Part shown: piece by piece, positions 8,942 to 16,267 of the stretch | Layout: the number at the start of each line of letters is the position of its first letter | Position numbering within the stretch: position 1 is the stretch's first letter | Assembly (NCBI GenBank): GCA_964472295.1 | Contig: CAYYJQ010000014.1 | Coordinates: forward strand, 1-51,684 | Length of the DNA: 51,684 bases | DNA from: JAJRZX01 sp964472295 | Lineage (GTDB): Bacteria > Desulfobacterota > GWC2-55-46 > JADFVP01 | Direction of reading: 5' to 3' | The notes under the pieces: model-generated | Seen by the model: the letters and a program-made list of their open reading frames with translations, nothing else | Told to the model about the DNA's origin: nothing | The model's database searches: none | Position numbers and translations under genes: made by a program

Positions 8942-8961
8942 AAAGGAGGGACCGGCGTATT
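8942..8961 (+). promoter_or_regulatory. Strong RBS and likely ATT start of fliG
   Basis: AAAGGAGGG at 8942-8950 is followed 8 nt later by ATT (8959-8961), which opens the frame IKGAEKAAVLLINVG. No ATG, GTG or TTG exists in this frame between the fliF stop and GTG 8983. GTG 8983 lies beyond the conserved G-x-x-K-A-A motif and has only a weak aagg in front. ATT starts are rare but known (infC). Confidence 0.55.
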
Positions 8962-9945
8962 AAAGGCGCGGAAAAGGCGGCGGTGCTGCTAATAAACGTA
9001 GGCGAGAACCTTGCCTCAGAGGTGATGAAGTTTCTGAGCCACCGCGAGGTCAAGGAGGTGAGCGAGAATATCGCCCGCATGGACTCCGTATCCCCTGACG
9101 TTGGCAGGGATGTGATGAAAGAGTTTATCGATAACGCGGAGAAGTCAGGCCTTGCCGTGCAGGGCCTCGAGTTCGCCAGAAGCGTTATCGAGAAGGCACT
9201 TGGCCCGGAGAGGGCCAAGAGGGTCCTTGAGCAGATAGCCAAGGAGACCGAGGGAGACGGCATAAAGGCCCTTTCCTACATGGACCCAGCAATGGTGGCG
9301 AGCATGGTGCGCGAAGAGCACCCCCAGATAATCGCCCTTATCCTTACCCTTATTCCGCCCGAGAGGGCCTCCCTTGTCTTGAAGGAACTCCCGGAACTCC
9401 TTCGCGGCGATGTCATGCAGAGGGTGGCTGTAATAGAGTCCATACCGCAGGCCGCTGTAAAGGAGATAGAGTCCGTCATAAGGGACCAGGTCCTTGAGAG
9501 CGGGGATATTCAGGGAGACATGGTCGAGGGCGTGAAGGTGGCCGCCGAGATACTGAATCAGGTGGACTCGGCGACAGAGACCTCTGTAATAGAGTTCATA
9601 GAGAAGTCCAGTTCCGACCTCGCGTCAAAGATACAGGAGAAGATGTTCGTCTTCACGGACCTCCTTGAGATGGAGGACCGCGCCATGCAGGCCATTCTGA
9701 AAGAGGTGGAGACAGACTCGCTGAGCATAGCCCTCAAGGGGGCCGATGAGACGCTTCGCGAGAAGTTCTTCAAGAACATGTCCGAGCGCGCCGCCGAGAT
9801 GCTCAAGGAAGACATCGAGACCCGTGGTCCTGTGCGCGTAAGCGACGTGGAGACCGCGCAGATTGCCGTGGTGAGCGTGGCGAGGAGGCTTGAGCAGGAG
9901 GGCAAGATAATGCGCGCCGGAAAGCAGGGCGATGTTATCGCCTGA
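8959..9945 (+). CDS. fliG: Flagellar motor switch protein FliG
   Basis: 328 residues from the proposed ATT start, close to the usual 330-340. The N-terminal FliF-binding domain begins KGAEKAAVLLINVGE. The middle domain has the EHPQ motif (VREEHPQIIALIL). The C-terminal torque domain includes LLEMEDRAMQAILKEVETDSLSIALKG and the conserved FFKNMSERAAEMLKEDIE. FliG couples the stator to the MS ring. The only canonical start in frame (GTG 8983) would delete the conserved N-terminal residues. Either an ATT start, TGA readthrough from fliF (same frame) or a sequence error must be invoked; I favour ATT because of the strong ribosome site. Confidence 0.9.
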   Translation: MKGAEKAAVLLINVGENLASEVMKFLSHREVKEVSENIARMDSVSPDVGRDVMKEFIDNAEKSGLAVQGLEFARSVIEKALGPERAKRVLEQIAKETEGDGIKALSYMDPAMVASMVREEHPQIIALILTLIPPERASLVLKELPELLRGDVMQRVAVIESIPQAAVKEIESVIRDQVLESGDIQGDMVEGVKVAAEILNQVDSATETSVIEFIEKSSSDLASKIQEKMFVFTDLLEMEDRAMQAILKEVETDSLSIALKGADETLREKFFKNMSERAAEMLKEDIETRGPVRVSDVETAQIAVVSVARRLEQEGKIMRAGKQGDVIA

Positions 9946-9965
9946 CAGCCCGTGGGGAGTATATT

Positions 9966-10022
9966 AAGGAAAGTCTGATTAATCCAGACTTTCAGCGGCG
10001 CATGGATGCGTCGCCATTTTCG
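9966..10022. repeat. Dispersed palindromic element (ATTAATTCAG family), copy A
   Basis: The first hairpin, GAAAGTCTG / CAGACTTTC, has a 7-nt loop. The second, GCGGCGCA tgga TGCGTCGC, has one G-T pair, and is followed by cattttcga. The same two-hairpin arrangement recurs at 16066-16125 with sequence differences that keep pairing. It sits between fliG and fliH. Confidence 0.7.
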
Positions 10023-10126
10023 ACAATAAGTGACTCTCTGGATTTAAGTAAGGACGAAAAGTAAAGACGTGGTTTTTTCAAGGGTCCATGAGGGGCCGAA
10101 ATAATATCCCAAAAGAGAGGATTAAG

Positions 10127-10747
10127 GTGTCGTCGCATATATTCAAGGCAGGAAAAGACGGCGGGGACGGCCTGAGCCTCCATGTCTTCGAGGAGATAAA
10201 GGACAGGAGGGTGCATAAGAGACGGGCCGAGGACAGGGCGTCGCCTGACCTCCTCCATGACGAGGTCTACGGCCAGGGGTTCAGGGACGGCAAAAAAGAA
10301 GGTCTTGAAGCGGGGAAAAAAGAGGCGGCCCAAATATGCAGGGAACTTGGCGTGGTCTTGAAGGAACTCTCTGGCCTCAAGGAAGCCCTATTCAATGAGT
10401 GCGAGAAAGAGGCCCTTGACCTTTGCCTGAGCATAGCGAGAAAGGTGGTTCAGAGGGAACTCGAAATGCGCGAGGACAGCGTTGTCTATATCCTCAGAGA
10501 GGCCCTGAGGGCGGCGGTTAGCACAGGGAAGATAATGGTCCGCCTGAACCCCCTTGACCTTGAGATAGTCATGGGCCTTGAGAGCGAGATAGAGAGGTAT
10601 ACAAAGGGATTCGCCGGCGTTGAGTTCATAGGGGACAGCGAGGTCGGCAGGGGCGGCTGTCTCATTGAGACGGGAAGGGGCGAGGTGGACGCCACCATTG
10701 AGGGGCTATTCGAGGAGGTCGAGGCGGTAGTTAAGGGGGATGGATGA
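10127..10747 (+). CDS. fliH: Flagellar export ATPase regulator FliH
   Basis: 206 residues from GTG 10127, where SSHIFKAGK matches the usual FliH beginning and agagagga lies about 6 nt upstream; an ATG at 10088 would add 13 residues. A GxxxG-rich segment (YGQGFRDGKKEGLEAGKKEAAQ, residues about 48-70) is characteristic of FliH. The C-terminal half resembles the HrpE/YscL/FliH stalk domain. FliH binds FliI and FliN and tethers the ATPase under the export gate. It is separated from fliI by a repeat-filled spacer of 246 bp. Confidence 0.88.
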   Translation: MSSHIFKAGKDGGDGLSLHVFEEIKDRRVHKRRAEDRASPDLLHDEVYGQGFRDGKKEGLEAGKKEAAQICRELGVVLKELSGLKEALFNECEKEALDLCLSIARKVVQRELEMREDSVVYILREALRAAVSTGKIMVRLNPLDLEIVMGLESEIERYTKGFAGVEFIGDSEVGRGGCLIETGRGEVDATIEGLFEEVEAVVKGDG

Positions 10748-10755
10748 GGGGCGTG

Positions 10756-10935
10756 CCTATTGGTTTTCTTTGATGTGGTTTCTTCGGTGATGAGATGCTC
10801 CCATCCTGCGTACAAGTCTCCATGTAGAGAGGAGCAAGGCCATTCGATTGAAAGACTTTCTTTTTTTCTAAAAGAAAGTTTTTTTGCCGGCGGTCAGTTG
10901 CCATGAAGTGTTGTAACGAGTAAGGAGCCTGTTCC
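10756..10935 (+). repeat. Dispersed hairpin element, long form (copy 1)
   Basis: It begins attggttttctttga, continues with about 80 bp of unrelated spacer, then ACTTTCTTTT..AAAAGAAAGT (stem 10855-10879), then ttttttgccggcggtcagttgccatg. A second long copy lies at 48794-48950 with the same head, stem and tail (tttttaccggtgggcggttatcatg). Confidence 0.75.
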
Positions 10936-10937
10936 CT

Positions 10938-10987
10938 ATTGGTTTTCTTTGCTCCACTTTCTTTTTTCTAAAAGAAAGTGGAAGGAG
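10938..10987 (+). repeat. Dispersed hairpin element abutting the fliI RBS (copy 2)
   Basis: Short form: attggttttctttgc, then a perfect 13-bp stem (10953-10965 with 10970-10982) closed by the loop TTCT. The last stem base touches AAGGAG (10982-10987), the ribosome site of fliI. Folding of the hairpin or flanking changes could affect fliI translation; this is inference. Confidence 0.75.
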
Positions 10988-10993
10988 TCTTCC

Positions 10994-12331
10994 GTGACAT
11001 TAAGAAAGAGGCTTGAGGGTCATGTCAGGGCAGTCCGTGCCCTTTGTCCCGTGCGTGTAAGCGGCAGGGTCACCCGCGTGGTGGGTCTTGTCATGGAGGG
11101 CACGGGTTTCAGCGCCTCTGTCGGCGAGATATGCAGGGTATTTCCCGGGCGCGGCATGACCGGGCTTGACTGCGAGGTCGTGGGTTTTTCAGGAGAGCGC
11201 ATACTTCTCATGCCCCTTGGCGAGGTCTTTGGCGTTGGGCCGGGGAGCAAGATTCTCACGGGACGAAACAGCGCCCGCGTCCGCGTTAGCGGACGCCTCC
11301 TTGGAAGGACCCTTGACGGCCTTGGCAAAACCATAGACGGGCTTGGCCCGGTGGAGCCGCACATGGAGTATCCCCTTTACAGCGTCCCTGTAAACCCTCT
11401 TTCGAGGAGGCGCATAGACAGTCCCCTTGACGTTGGCATAAGGGCCATTAATGGTTTTCTCACTGTGGGAAGGGGCCAGAGGATTGGCATATTCGCGGGG
11501 AGCGGGGTGGGAAAGAGCGTGCTCATGGGCATGATGGCAAGAAACACCTCGGCGGACGTGAACGTCATAGCCCTTGTGGGTGAGCGCGGTAGAGAGGTAA
11601 AGGAGTTCATCGAGAAAGACCTTGGGCCAGAGGGCCTCTCGCGTTCAGTGGTGGTGGTGGCCACATCCGACCAGCCGCCTCTTATAAGGATGCGCGCCGC
11701 CTTCATGGCAACGGCCATAGCCGAGTACTTCCGCGACATGGGCCGCCACGTGCTCCTCATGATGGACTCGGTGACGAGGTTCGCCATGGCGCAGAGAGAA
11801 GTGGGCCTTGCCGCGGGAGAGCCTCCGGCAACGCGTGGGTACCCGCCCTCTGTATTCACAATGCTCCCAAAACTCCTTGAGCGTGTCGGCACGTCAGAGG
11901 GTGAGGGCACTATCACGGGTTTTTACACCATCCTTGTCGAGGGCGACGACCTCAACGACCCTGTGGGGGACACTGTGAGGAGCATACTTGACGGCCACGT
12001 GGCCCTCTCAAGGTCCCTTGCCTCGGCAGGGCATTACCCTGCCATAGACGTACTTGAGAGCGTAAGCAGGGTGATGATGGACATAGCAGAGCCGGCGCAC
12101 ATGACTTCTGCCACAAAACTTCGGGCCCTGATGGCGGCCTACAAGAAGGCCTATGACCTTATAAGCATAGGGGCCTACAGGGACGGGAGCGACCCCGAGG
12201 TGGACAGGGCCATAAGGGCGAACGCCTCCATAAGAGCCTTTCTCATGCAGGCGGTGAACGAACGAGCGACCTATGACGAGAGCGTAGCCCAACTTGTATC
12301 CATTGCAGGAAAATTCGCGGAGGCACAATAA
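10994..12331 (+). CDS. fliI: Flagellum-specific export ATPase FliI
   Basis: 445 residues from GTG 10994, the usual FliI length. GTG is chosen because aaggag lies at 10982-10987; the longer frame from 10949 would translate the repeat element. Walker A is GSGVGKS near residue 165-171. Also present are the type III ATPase signature (GERGREVKEF), Walker B (VLLMMDSVTRFAMAQRE) and the conserved PPATRGYPPSVF. FliI is the hexameric F1-beta-like ATPase that feeds substrates to the FlhA/FlhB gate, regulated by FliH and FliJ. Confidence 0.95.
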   Translation: MTLRKRLEGHVRAVRALCPVRVSGRVTRVVGLVMEGTGFSASVGEICRVFPGRGMTGLDCEVVGFSGERILLMPLGEVFGVGPGSKILTGRNSARVRVSGRLLGRTLDGLGKTIDGLGPVEPHMEYPLYSVPVNPLSRRRIDSPLDVGIRAINGFLTVGRGQRIGIFAGSGVGKSVLMGMMARNTSADVNVIALVGERGREVKEFIEKDLGPEGLSRSVVVVATSDQPPLIRMRAAFMATAIAEYFRDMGRHVLLMMDSVTRFAMAQREVGLAAGEPPATRGYPPSVFTMLPKLLERVGTSEGEGTITGFYTILVEGDDLNDPVGDTVRSILDGHVALSRSLASAGHYPAIDVLESVSRVMMDIAEPAHMTSATKLRALMAAYKKAYDLISIGAYRDGSDPEVDRAIRANASIRAFLMQAVNERATYDESVAQLVSIAGKFAEAQ

Positions 12332-12358
12332 CTCGCTTGGGCCATGAAGGGGGGAGAG

Positions 12359-12817
12359 ATGAAAAAATTCAACTTCAGCCTCGATGCGCTCCAGAGGTAC
12401 AGGGGGAGCATGGAGGAGATAAGCATGAGGGAGTTCGCCGATGAACTCAAGAGGTTCAATTATAATCAGAATAGCGTCCTCAGGCTCAGGGAAGAACGGC
12501 AGAGGATAGCCGAGGAGGTTGAGAGCATAAAAAAGAGCGACAACCGGCGTCTTGAACTCTCGCTTTATACTACTTATATCTCGGACCTCAGGGAATTCAT
12601 AAAAGAAAAAGAGGCCCTCCTTGATGAGTGCAGGAAGGAACTTGAGATAAAGCGCAGGGCCCTCATGGAGGTTATGAAAGACCGCAAGGTCCTCGATGTC
12701 ATGAGAGAGAGGCAGTTTGAGGAGCACAGGGCCGAATCCCTGCGAAAGGAGCAGAAGACCCTTGACGACATGGCTGGATCGAGGTTTTATCTTGGAGGCG
12801 CTGACGATGAAAATTAA
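12359..12817 (+). CDS. fliJ: Flagellar export chaperone FliJ
   Basis: 152 residues. It starts MKKFNFSLDALQRYR, the standard FliJ opening, and is an almost continuous antiparallel coiled coil rich in E, K and R. ATG 12359 is preceded by ggggggagag; ATG 12344 is in frame but less well spaced. FliJ inserts into the FliI ring and touches FlhA. Its 3' end overlaps the next gene by 11 bp. Confidence 0.88.
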   Translation: MKKFNFSLDALQRYRGSMEEISMREFADELKRFNYNQNSVLRLREERQRIAEEVESIKKSDNRRLELSLYTTYISDLREFIKEKEALLDECRKELEIKRRALMEVMKDRKVLDVMRERQFEEHRAESLRKEQKTLDDMAGSRFYLGGADDEN

Positions 12818-13370
12818 GGTAATAGCAATCCTCGCGGCCATGAAGATTATCATAATCGCCCTCTGGCTCTTTACGAGCCTTAATCCATTTTCCGGGGCGC
12901 CTGTATCCGCCAAGGTCCCGCCGGACGGGCCGGGGCCGGCGGCGTCGGAGGCCCATGAGTCTGGGGCTACTTCATCCGGCGCTGGAAAGGCGCTTATGGA
13001 GGCCATAGCAAGGAAGGAAGAGGAACTAAAGGCAAGGGAGGAAGAACTCAAGGAGAAAAGGCGCGAACTCGCCGGGGTAAGGGGAGACATCGAGGCAAGG
13101 CTTAAGAGGCTCAAGGCCCTCTTGAAGGAGTTCCAGGCAGTAAAGCAAAAGATAGACACATTTAATAACGAGAAGGCAAGGCGCCTTGTGAAGATATACG
13201 AGAGCATGGCCCCGCAGGACGCGGCATTGAGGATAGAGCGCCTTGACGACAAGATGGCGGCCTCCATACTCGGCTCCATGAGAGAGAAGATAGCGGGAAA
13301 GATACTGGGTTTCGTGAACGTGGACAAGTCCGTCAAGATAAGCAGGGTACTCAAAAAAGAGATACGCTGA
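12807..13370 (+). CDS. motE: MotE-like protein (membrane segment, coiled coil, MgtE-N-like end)
   Basis: 187 residues from ATG 12807, overlapping fliJ by 11 bp. An N-terminal membrane segment (residues about 4-24, IAILAAMKIIIIALWLF) is followed by a Pro/Ala/Gly-rich linker. A long coiled coil spans about 65-125 (EEELKAREEELKEKRREL). The C-terminal domain reads YESMAPQDAALRIERLDDKMAASILGSM, the pattern of the MgtE_N/FliG-like helical domain in MotE. In characterised systems MotE is a periplasmic partner of MotC; the domain match supports a motor role, but the exact function here is inferred. The longer frame start at 12717 lies inside fliJ and is not used. Confidence 0.72.
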   Translation: MKIKVIAILAAMKIIIIALWLFTSLNPFSGAPVSAKVPPDGPGPAASEAHESGATSSGAGKALMEAIARKEEELKAREEELKEKRRELAGVRGDIEARLKRLKALLKEFQAVKQKIDTFNNEKARRLVKIYESMAPQDAALRIERLDDKMAASILGSMREKIAGKILGFVNVDKSVKISRVLKKEIR

Positions 13371-13437
13371 GAAAACCACGTCAGCGCCCCAGGGCCGATG
13401 TAAGAATCAGTCCGTCTTTTTTTTATCACCCCTTGGT

Positions 13438-13484
13438 CAATCGTGCCCTTTATATGGGCAAGGATTGCCGGAGGGGTTTTTTTT
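13438..13484 (+). terminator. Possible terminator after the fliJ/motE unit
   Basis: CAATC g TGCCC (7-nt loop) GGGCA ag GATTG forms an interrupted hairpin (13438-13467); a T8 tract follows at about 13477-13484. The 9-nt gap before the T tract makes it imperfect. Confidence 0.4.
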
Positions 13485-13539
13485 GCCCTTTTTGGGGATG
13501 TTGAATTTTGGATAATGCGTAGTAACCTTATTTGATAAC

Positions 13540-13567
13540 TATCTGTATTTAAATAGTTTTACAGATA
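13540..13567. promoter_or_regulatory. Inverted repeat upstream of the fliK sigma-54 promoter
   Basis: TATCTGTA, 12 bp, TACAGATA: a perfect 8-bp dyad in AT-rich DNA ending 10 bp before the -24 element. It could be a regulator site; no binding protein is assigned. Confidence 0.4.
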
Positions 13568-13577
13568 CATGGAAACA

Positions 13578-13593
13578 TGGCACAGCCGTTGCT
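13578..13593 (+). promoter_or_regulatory. Sigma-54 promoter of fliK-flgD-flgE
   Basis: TGGCACAGCCGTTGCT matches the -24/-12 consensus TGGCACR-N4-TTGCW at every fixed position. The expected start is near 13604, about 31 nt before the fliK ATG. It fits control by the FlrC-like activator encoded at 4168. Confidence 0.85.
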
Positions 13594-13634
13594 TAATAAT
13601 GGCGCGGTGATTATATCTTTTCTGTAAGGAGACC

Positions 13635-15248
13635 ATGCGGGATATGTCCATGGACCGGGGCGTAGGACATACAGGCCTTAATCCAATGCGTTCCAACTCT
13701 CCCATGACCAAAGGGCAGGGCACGTCAAAGGGCCGCGCGTCTCTACACCTCAAGGCGGATGAGGGGTTTGGCGCAAGGCTCGATGGCATGAGAAAAAATA
13801 CGTCAAAAAAGAAAAAAGGGAAGGTGCCTTCCCGCGAAGACCTGCCGCGTGAAGGCCATGCAATTCTAACGGCTCATAACAGGCGTGTCGAGGCAAGGCG
13901 TGCCAGAAAGGCAGGGCCTTCCGCGCCTTCACTTATCAGGGGCAGGAAAAAGGCCTTCTCAAAGGGACGTGATGAAGGGCTGGATGGTAGTCATGTTGCA
14001 GGGACCTTGAGAGGTTTTTCACCCAATAGTTTCTCCCTCCATGGACTCAATGAGGCAGTGGAAAAAGACACTGGCACAAGGGCCTCCAAAAAAAAGGCCG
14101 CAATCGGGCTAAGGAATGGTCTTAAGGAGAAAATTAAGGGGGCAGTACCAAAAACAGGTAAAGAGGCCGCTCCCTCGGTCAAGAAGAAGGGCCTCAAGGC
14201 CCTATACGCAAAGAGACACCACGGCCTTGCAGAGTTTTACGATACCCCGGGAGGGCTTGAAGGCAAGGCCCTTTCAGAGGGTTTGCAGGTAGATGGCCGT
14301 GTTTCTCCAGAGGGTGGGGGTGATCATGGGGCCAATATACCGAAAGGGGCTGGCGGCGGCACTTTGCCAACAAAGATGGCCCTTCAAGGGGTCTCGACGC
14401 AGGCAAGGGCAGAGGTCTTTCACGGCGCTCTTGCCGGTATGACAGGAAAAAATCTCCCTGAAAAGGCCCCTGTAAAGGCCGGACCGGGTAAGGGCAGGAC
14501 GCGCGAAAAGGGGCCTGTCCATGTCAAGAACAGGGGCGCGGTGACCAAAGGCGCATCTTTCCCCTATCTTCACGAAAGCAGCCCCCATCTCCCTTCAGGC
14601 GGCGGGGCCGTAAATCCTCTCACTGAGAGTGTTTCAGGGACCGTGGCGACGGGGGGAGAGTTGATATTACAGGGTGAAGGCGGCCAGGTGTCAGGAGGCA
14701 GGGAGGGCGCTCCCGGAGAGGTCATATCCTTACCCGCACATGGAGTACCCCCTGAAACAGGCTCCAGTGGAATAAAGACGCCCCCTGCGCAGGGACTCGG
14801 CATAAGGCATGGGGCGCTCATCAAGAAGGCCGCGGACGGTCTCCTCATGAGCCTTTCCCGCGGCAGGAGAGAGGTTGTCCTGGACCTTGAGCCAGAGGAA
14901 CTTGGCCGCATGAAGATTCGCGTAAGCATTGAAAAACGCGTTGTGCGCGCAAGTTTCATTGTGGACCACCCACATGTCCTATCAGCCCTTAACGCCGGGG
15001 CCCATGCCCTCAGGGACCATCTTGAAAAACAGGGGTTCGCCTTTGGCGGCATTGATGTGGAACTTAATCACAAAAAAGGTCTCTTTGAGGGCAGGAAGGA
15101 AGGATTTAATCAAGGCCATGGACAGAGGAGTGGCAGTGGTCTGAGAAGGCCATCGCACGCCGGCGTCGGCGCCGTGGTTCGCCGTGATATTCCTCTCTCA
15201 GGGCTTCGCGGGGGCCCCAGGGCAAGGGGCCTTGACCTCTTCATATAA
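13635..15248 (+). CDS. fliK: Flagellar hook-length control protein FliK
   Basis: 537 residues. ATG 13635 has taaggag 6 nt upstream. The first about 390 residues are low-complexity, basic and G/P/K-rich, as expected for the flexible ruler part. The C-terminal Flg_hook domain (about 395-500) contains VVLDLEPEELGRMKIRVSIEK, the substrate-switch signature. FliK is secreted during hook growth and makes FlhB switch from hook to filament substrates. It is the first gene behind the sigma-54 promoter. Confidence 0.88.
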   Translation: MRDMSMDRGVGHTGLNPMRSNSPMTKGQGTSKGRASLHLKADEGFGARLDGMRKNTSKKKKGKVPSREDLPREGHAILTAHNRRVEARRARKAGPSAPSLIRGRKKAFSKGRDEGLDGSHVAGTLRGFSPNSFSLHGLNEAVEKDTGTRASKKKAAIGLRNGLKEKIKGAVPKTGKEAAPSVKKKGLKALYAKRHHGLAEFYDTPGGLEGKALSEGLQVDGRVSPEGGGDHGANIPKGAGGGTLPTKMALQGVSTQARAEVFHGALAGMTGKNLPEKAPVKAGPGKGRTREKGPVHVKNRGAVTKGASFPYLHESSPHLPSGGGAVNPLTESVSGTVATGGELILQGEGGQVSGGREGAPGEVISLPAHGVPPETGSSGIKTPPAQGLGIRHGALIKKAADGLLMSLSRGRREVVLDLEPEELGRMKIRVSIEKRVVRASFIVDHPHVLSALNAGAHALRDHLEKQGFAFGGIDVELNHKKGLFEGRKEGFNQGHGQRSGSGLRRPSHAGVGAVVRRDIPLSGLRGGPRARGLDLFI

Positions 15249-15290
15249 GGGCATGAAAAACCGCGCCGGGGAGAGCCTGTTTGGTTCAGG

Positions 15291-15314
15291 CCTTAATTCA
15301 GTGACGAGTTAAGG
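15291..15314. repeat. Short hairpin, CCTTAATTC dyad
   Basis: CCTTAATTC agtgac GAGTTAAGG forms a 9-bp stem with one G-T pair, between fliK and flgD. It shares the TTAATTCAG core with the dispersed family at 9966 and 16054. Confidence 0.5.
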
Positions 15315-15353
15315 ATAGGTTGCTTGATACAAATTAAAGGAGGTGAACAAGCC

Positions 15354-16010
15354 ATGCAGACAAACCCCACTGCAGGTCCAACGATGGATACAACCAGTCT
15401 CAGCCAGATACAGAAGAACACAGAGGTATCATCAGATATGTTTCTTAATCTCCTTGTTACGCAGTTGAAGAACCAGGACCCCCTCTCGCCCACGGACAAC
15501 ACGGCCTTTGTGGCACAACTCGCCCAGTTCAGCTCCCTTGAGGGTATAAACAACCTTAACGATAGTTTCACAGGCGTCTCGGACTCAATGGATTCTCTGG
15601 CGAGTTTCGCCACAGCCGGCCTCATAGGCAGGAACGCCACAGTGGAGGGTAGTTCAGCGGCCTTTCAGGGCACTCCTGTGGCCCTTGGTTATGAACTTAA
15701 AGACCCGGCAAATAGCGTCACGCTTACGGTATATGACAGGGACGGAAGGATGGTGAGCACGGCCACGGAAAAAGATGTCACGGCAGGGACGCATGAGTTT
15801 ATCTGGGACGGCACGGGCGCCGACGGGGCCGCCCTTCCCACGGGTGCCTATGACTTCACTCTTACAACCGGCACGGGCACGGACAATGAGGCGGCCCTCC
15901 CCACCTATGTTGGCGGCACGGTGGAAGGGGTGGACCTTTCAGGCCCAGAGCCCCTTATCGTCATGAACGGAATCCTGTACCCGGCGTCAGGGATACAGGA
16001 AGTCTTCTGA
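15354..16010 (+). CDS. flgD: Flagellar hook capping/assembly protein FlgD
   Basis: 218 residues. ATG 15354 follows an excellent Shine-Dalgarno AAGGAGGTGA (15337-15346); the open frame from TTG 15324 is not needed. The N-terminal domain carries the family motif SSDMFLNLLVTQLKNQDPLSP. The C-terminal FlgD-type Ig/Tudor domain holds VTLTVYDRDGRMV and GTHEFIWDG. FlgD is the scaffold at the tip of the growing hook that allows FlgE to polymerise. Confidence 0.95.
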   Translation: MQTNPTAGPTMDTTSLSQIQKNTEVSSDMFLNLLVTQLKNQDPLSPTDNTAFVAQLAQFSSLEGINNLNDSFTGVSDSMDSLASFATAGLIGRNATVEGSSAAFQGTPVALGYELKDPANSVTLTVYDRDGRMVSTATEKDVTAGTHEFIWDGTGADGAALPTGAYDFTLTTGTGTDNEAALPTYVGGTVEGVDLSGPEPLIVMNGILYPASGIQEVF

Positions 16011-16053
16011 GAGAGAGTAGAAGACTCAAGTGCAGAGTGCAAAACCCATCAAG

Positions 16054-16125
16054 GAATTAATCAGGGAAAGCCTGATTAATTCAGACTTGCCTCGCGGCCC
16101 ATGGACGGGCCGCCATTCTCGAGGT
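16054..16125. repeat. Dispersed palindromic element (ATTAATTCAG family), copy B
   Basis: GAATTAATCAGG gaaag CCTGATTAATTC is a perfect 12-bp dyad (16054-16082). The same central block also pairs forward (AAGCCTG/CAGACTT). Next comes GCGGCCC atggac GGGCCGC, then cattctcga, matching copy A at 9966 in order and spacing. The 257 bp between flgD and flgE contain no gene. Confidence 0.75.
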
Positions 16126-16186
16126 CTTCAAGTCCTTGAGAAGCAAGGAAAAAGAAGAACCGTATTTTTTGACCTCTCTTTATGAT

Positions 16187-16216
16187 TCAGGGACGAATTA
16201 TTCAGAGGTTCCTTAA
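16187..16216 (-). repeat. 30-bp element, inverted copy of 51631-51660
   Basis: The 30 bases 16187-16216 are the exact reverse complement of 51631-51660. Core: tcagggacgaattattcag followed by aggttccttaa. The relative at 45352-45373 is partial. The element lies just before flgE. Confidence 0.8.
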
Positions 16217-16267
16217 TAGAAACAGCCGTTCAGGGCGGACCAGCCCGTAAACCAAAGGAGGCCTACC

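Noticed and set aside
12008..13429. Minus-strand frame of 473 codons over fliI, fliJ and the MotE-like gene
   Set aside because: Antisense to three well-supported genes; Ser/Leu-rich composition is typical of shadows.
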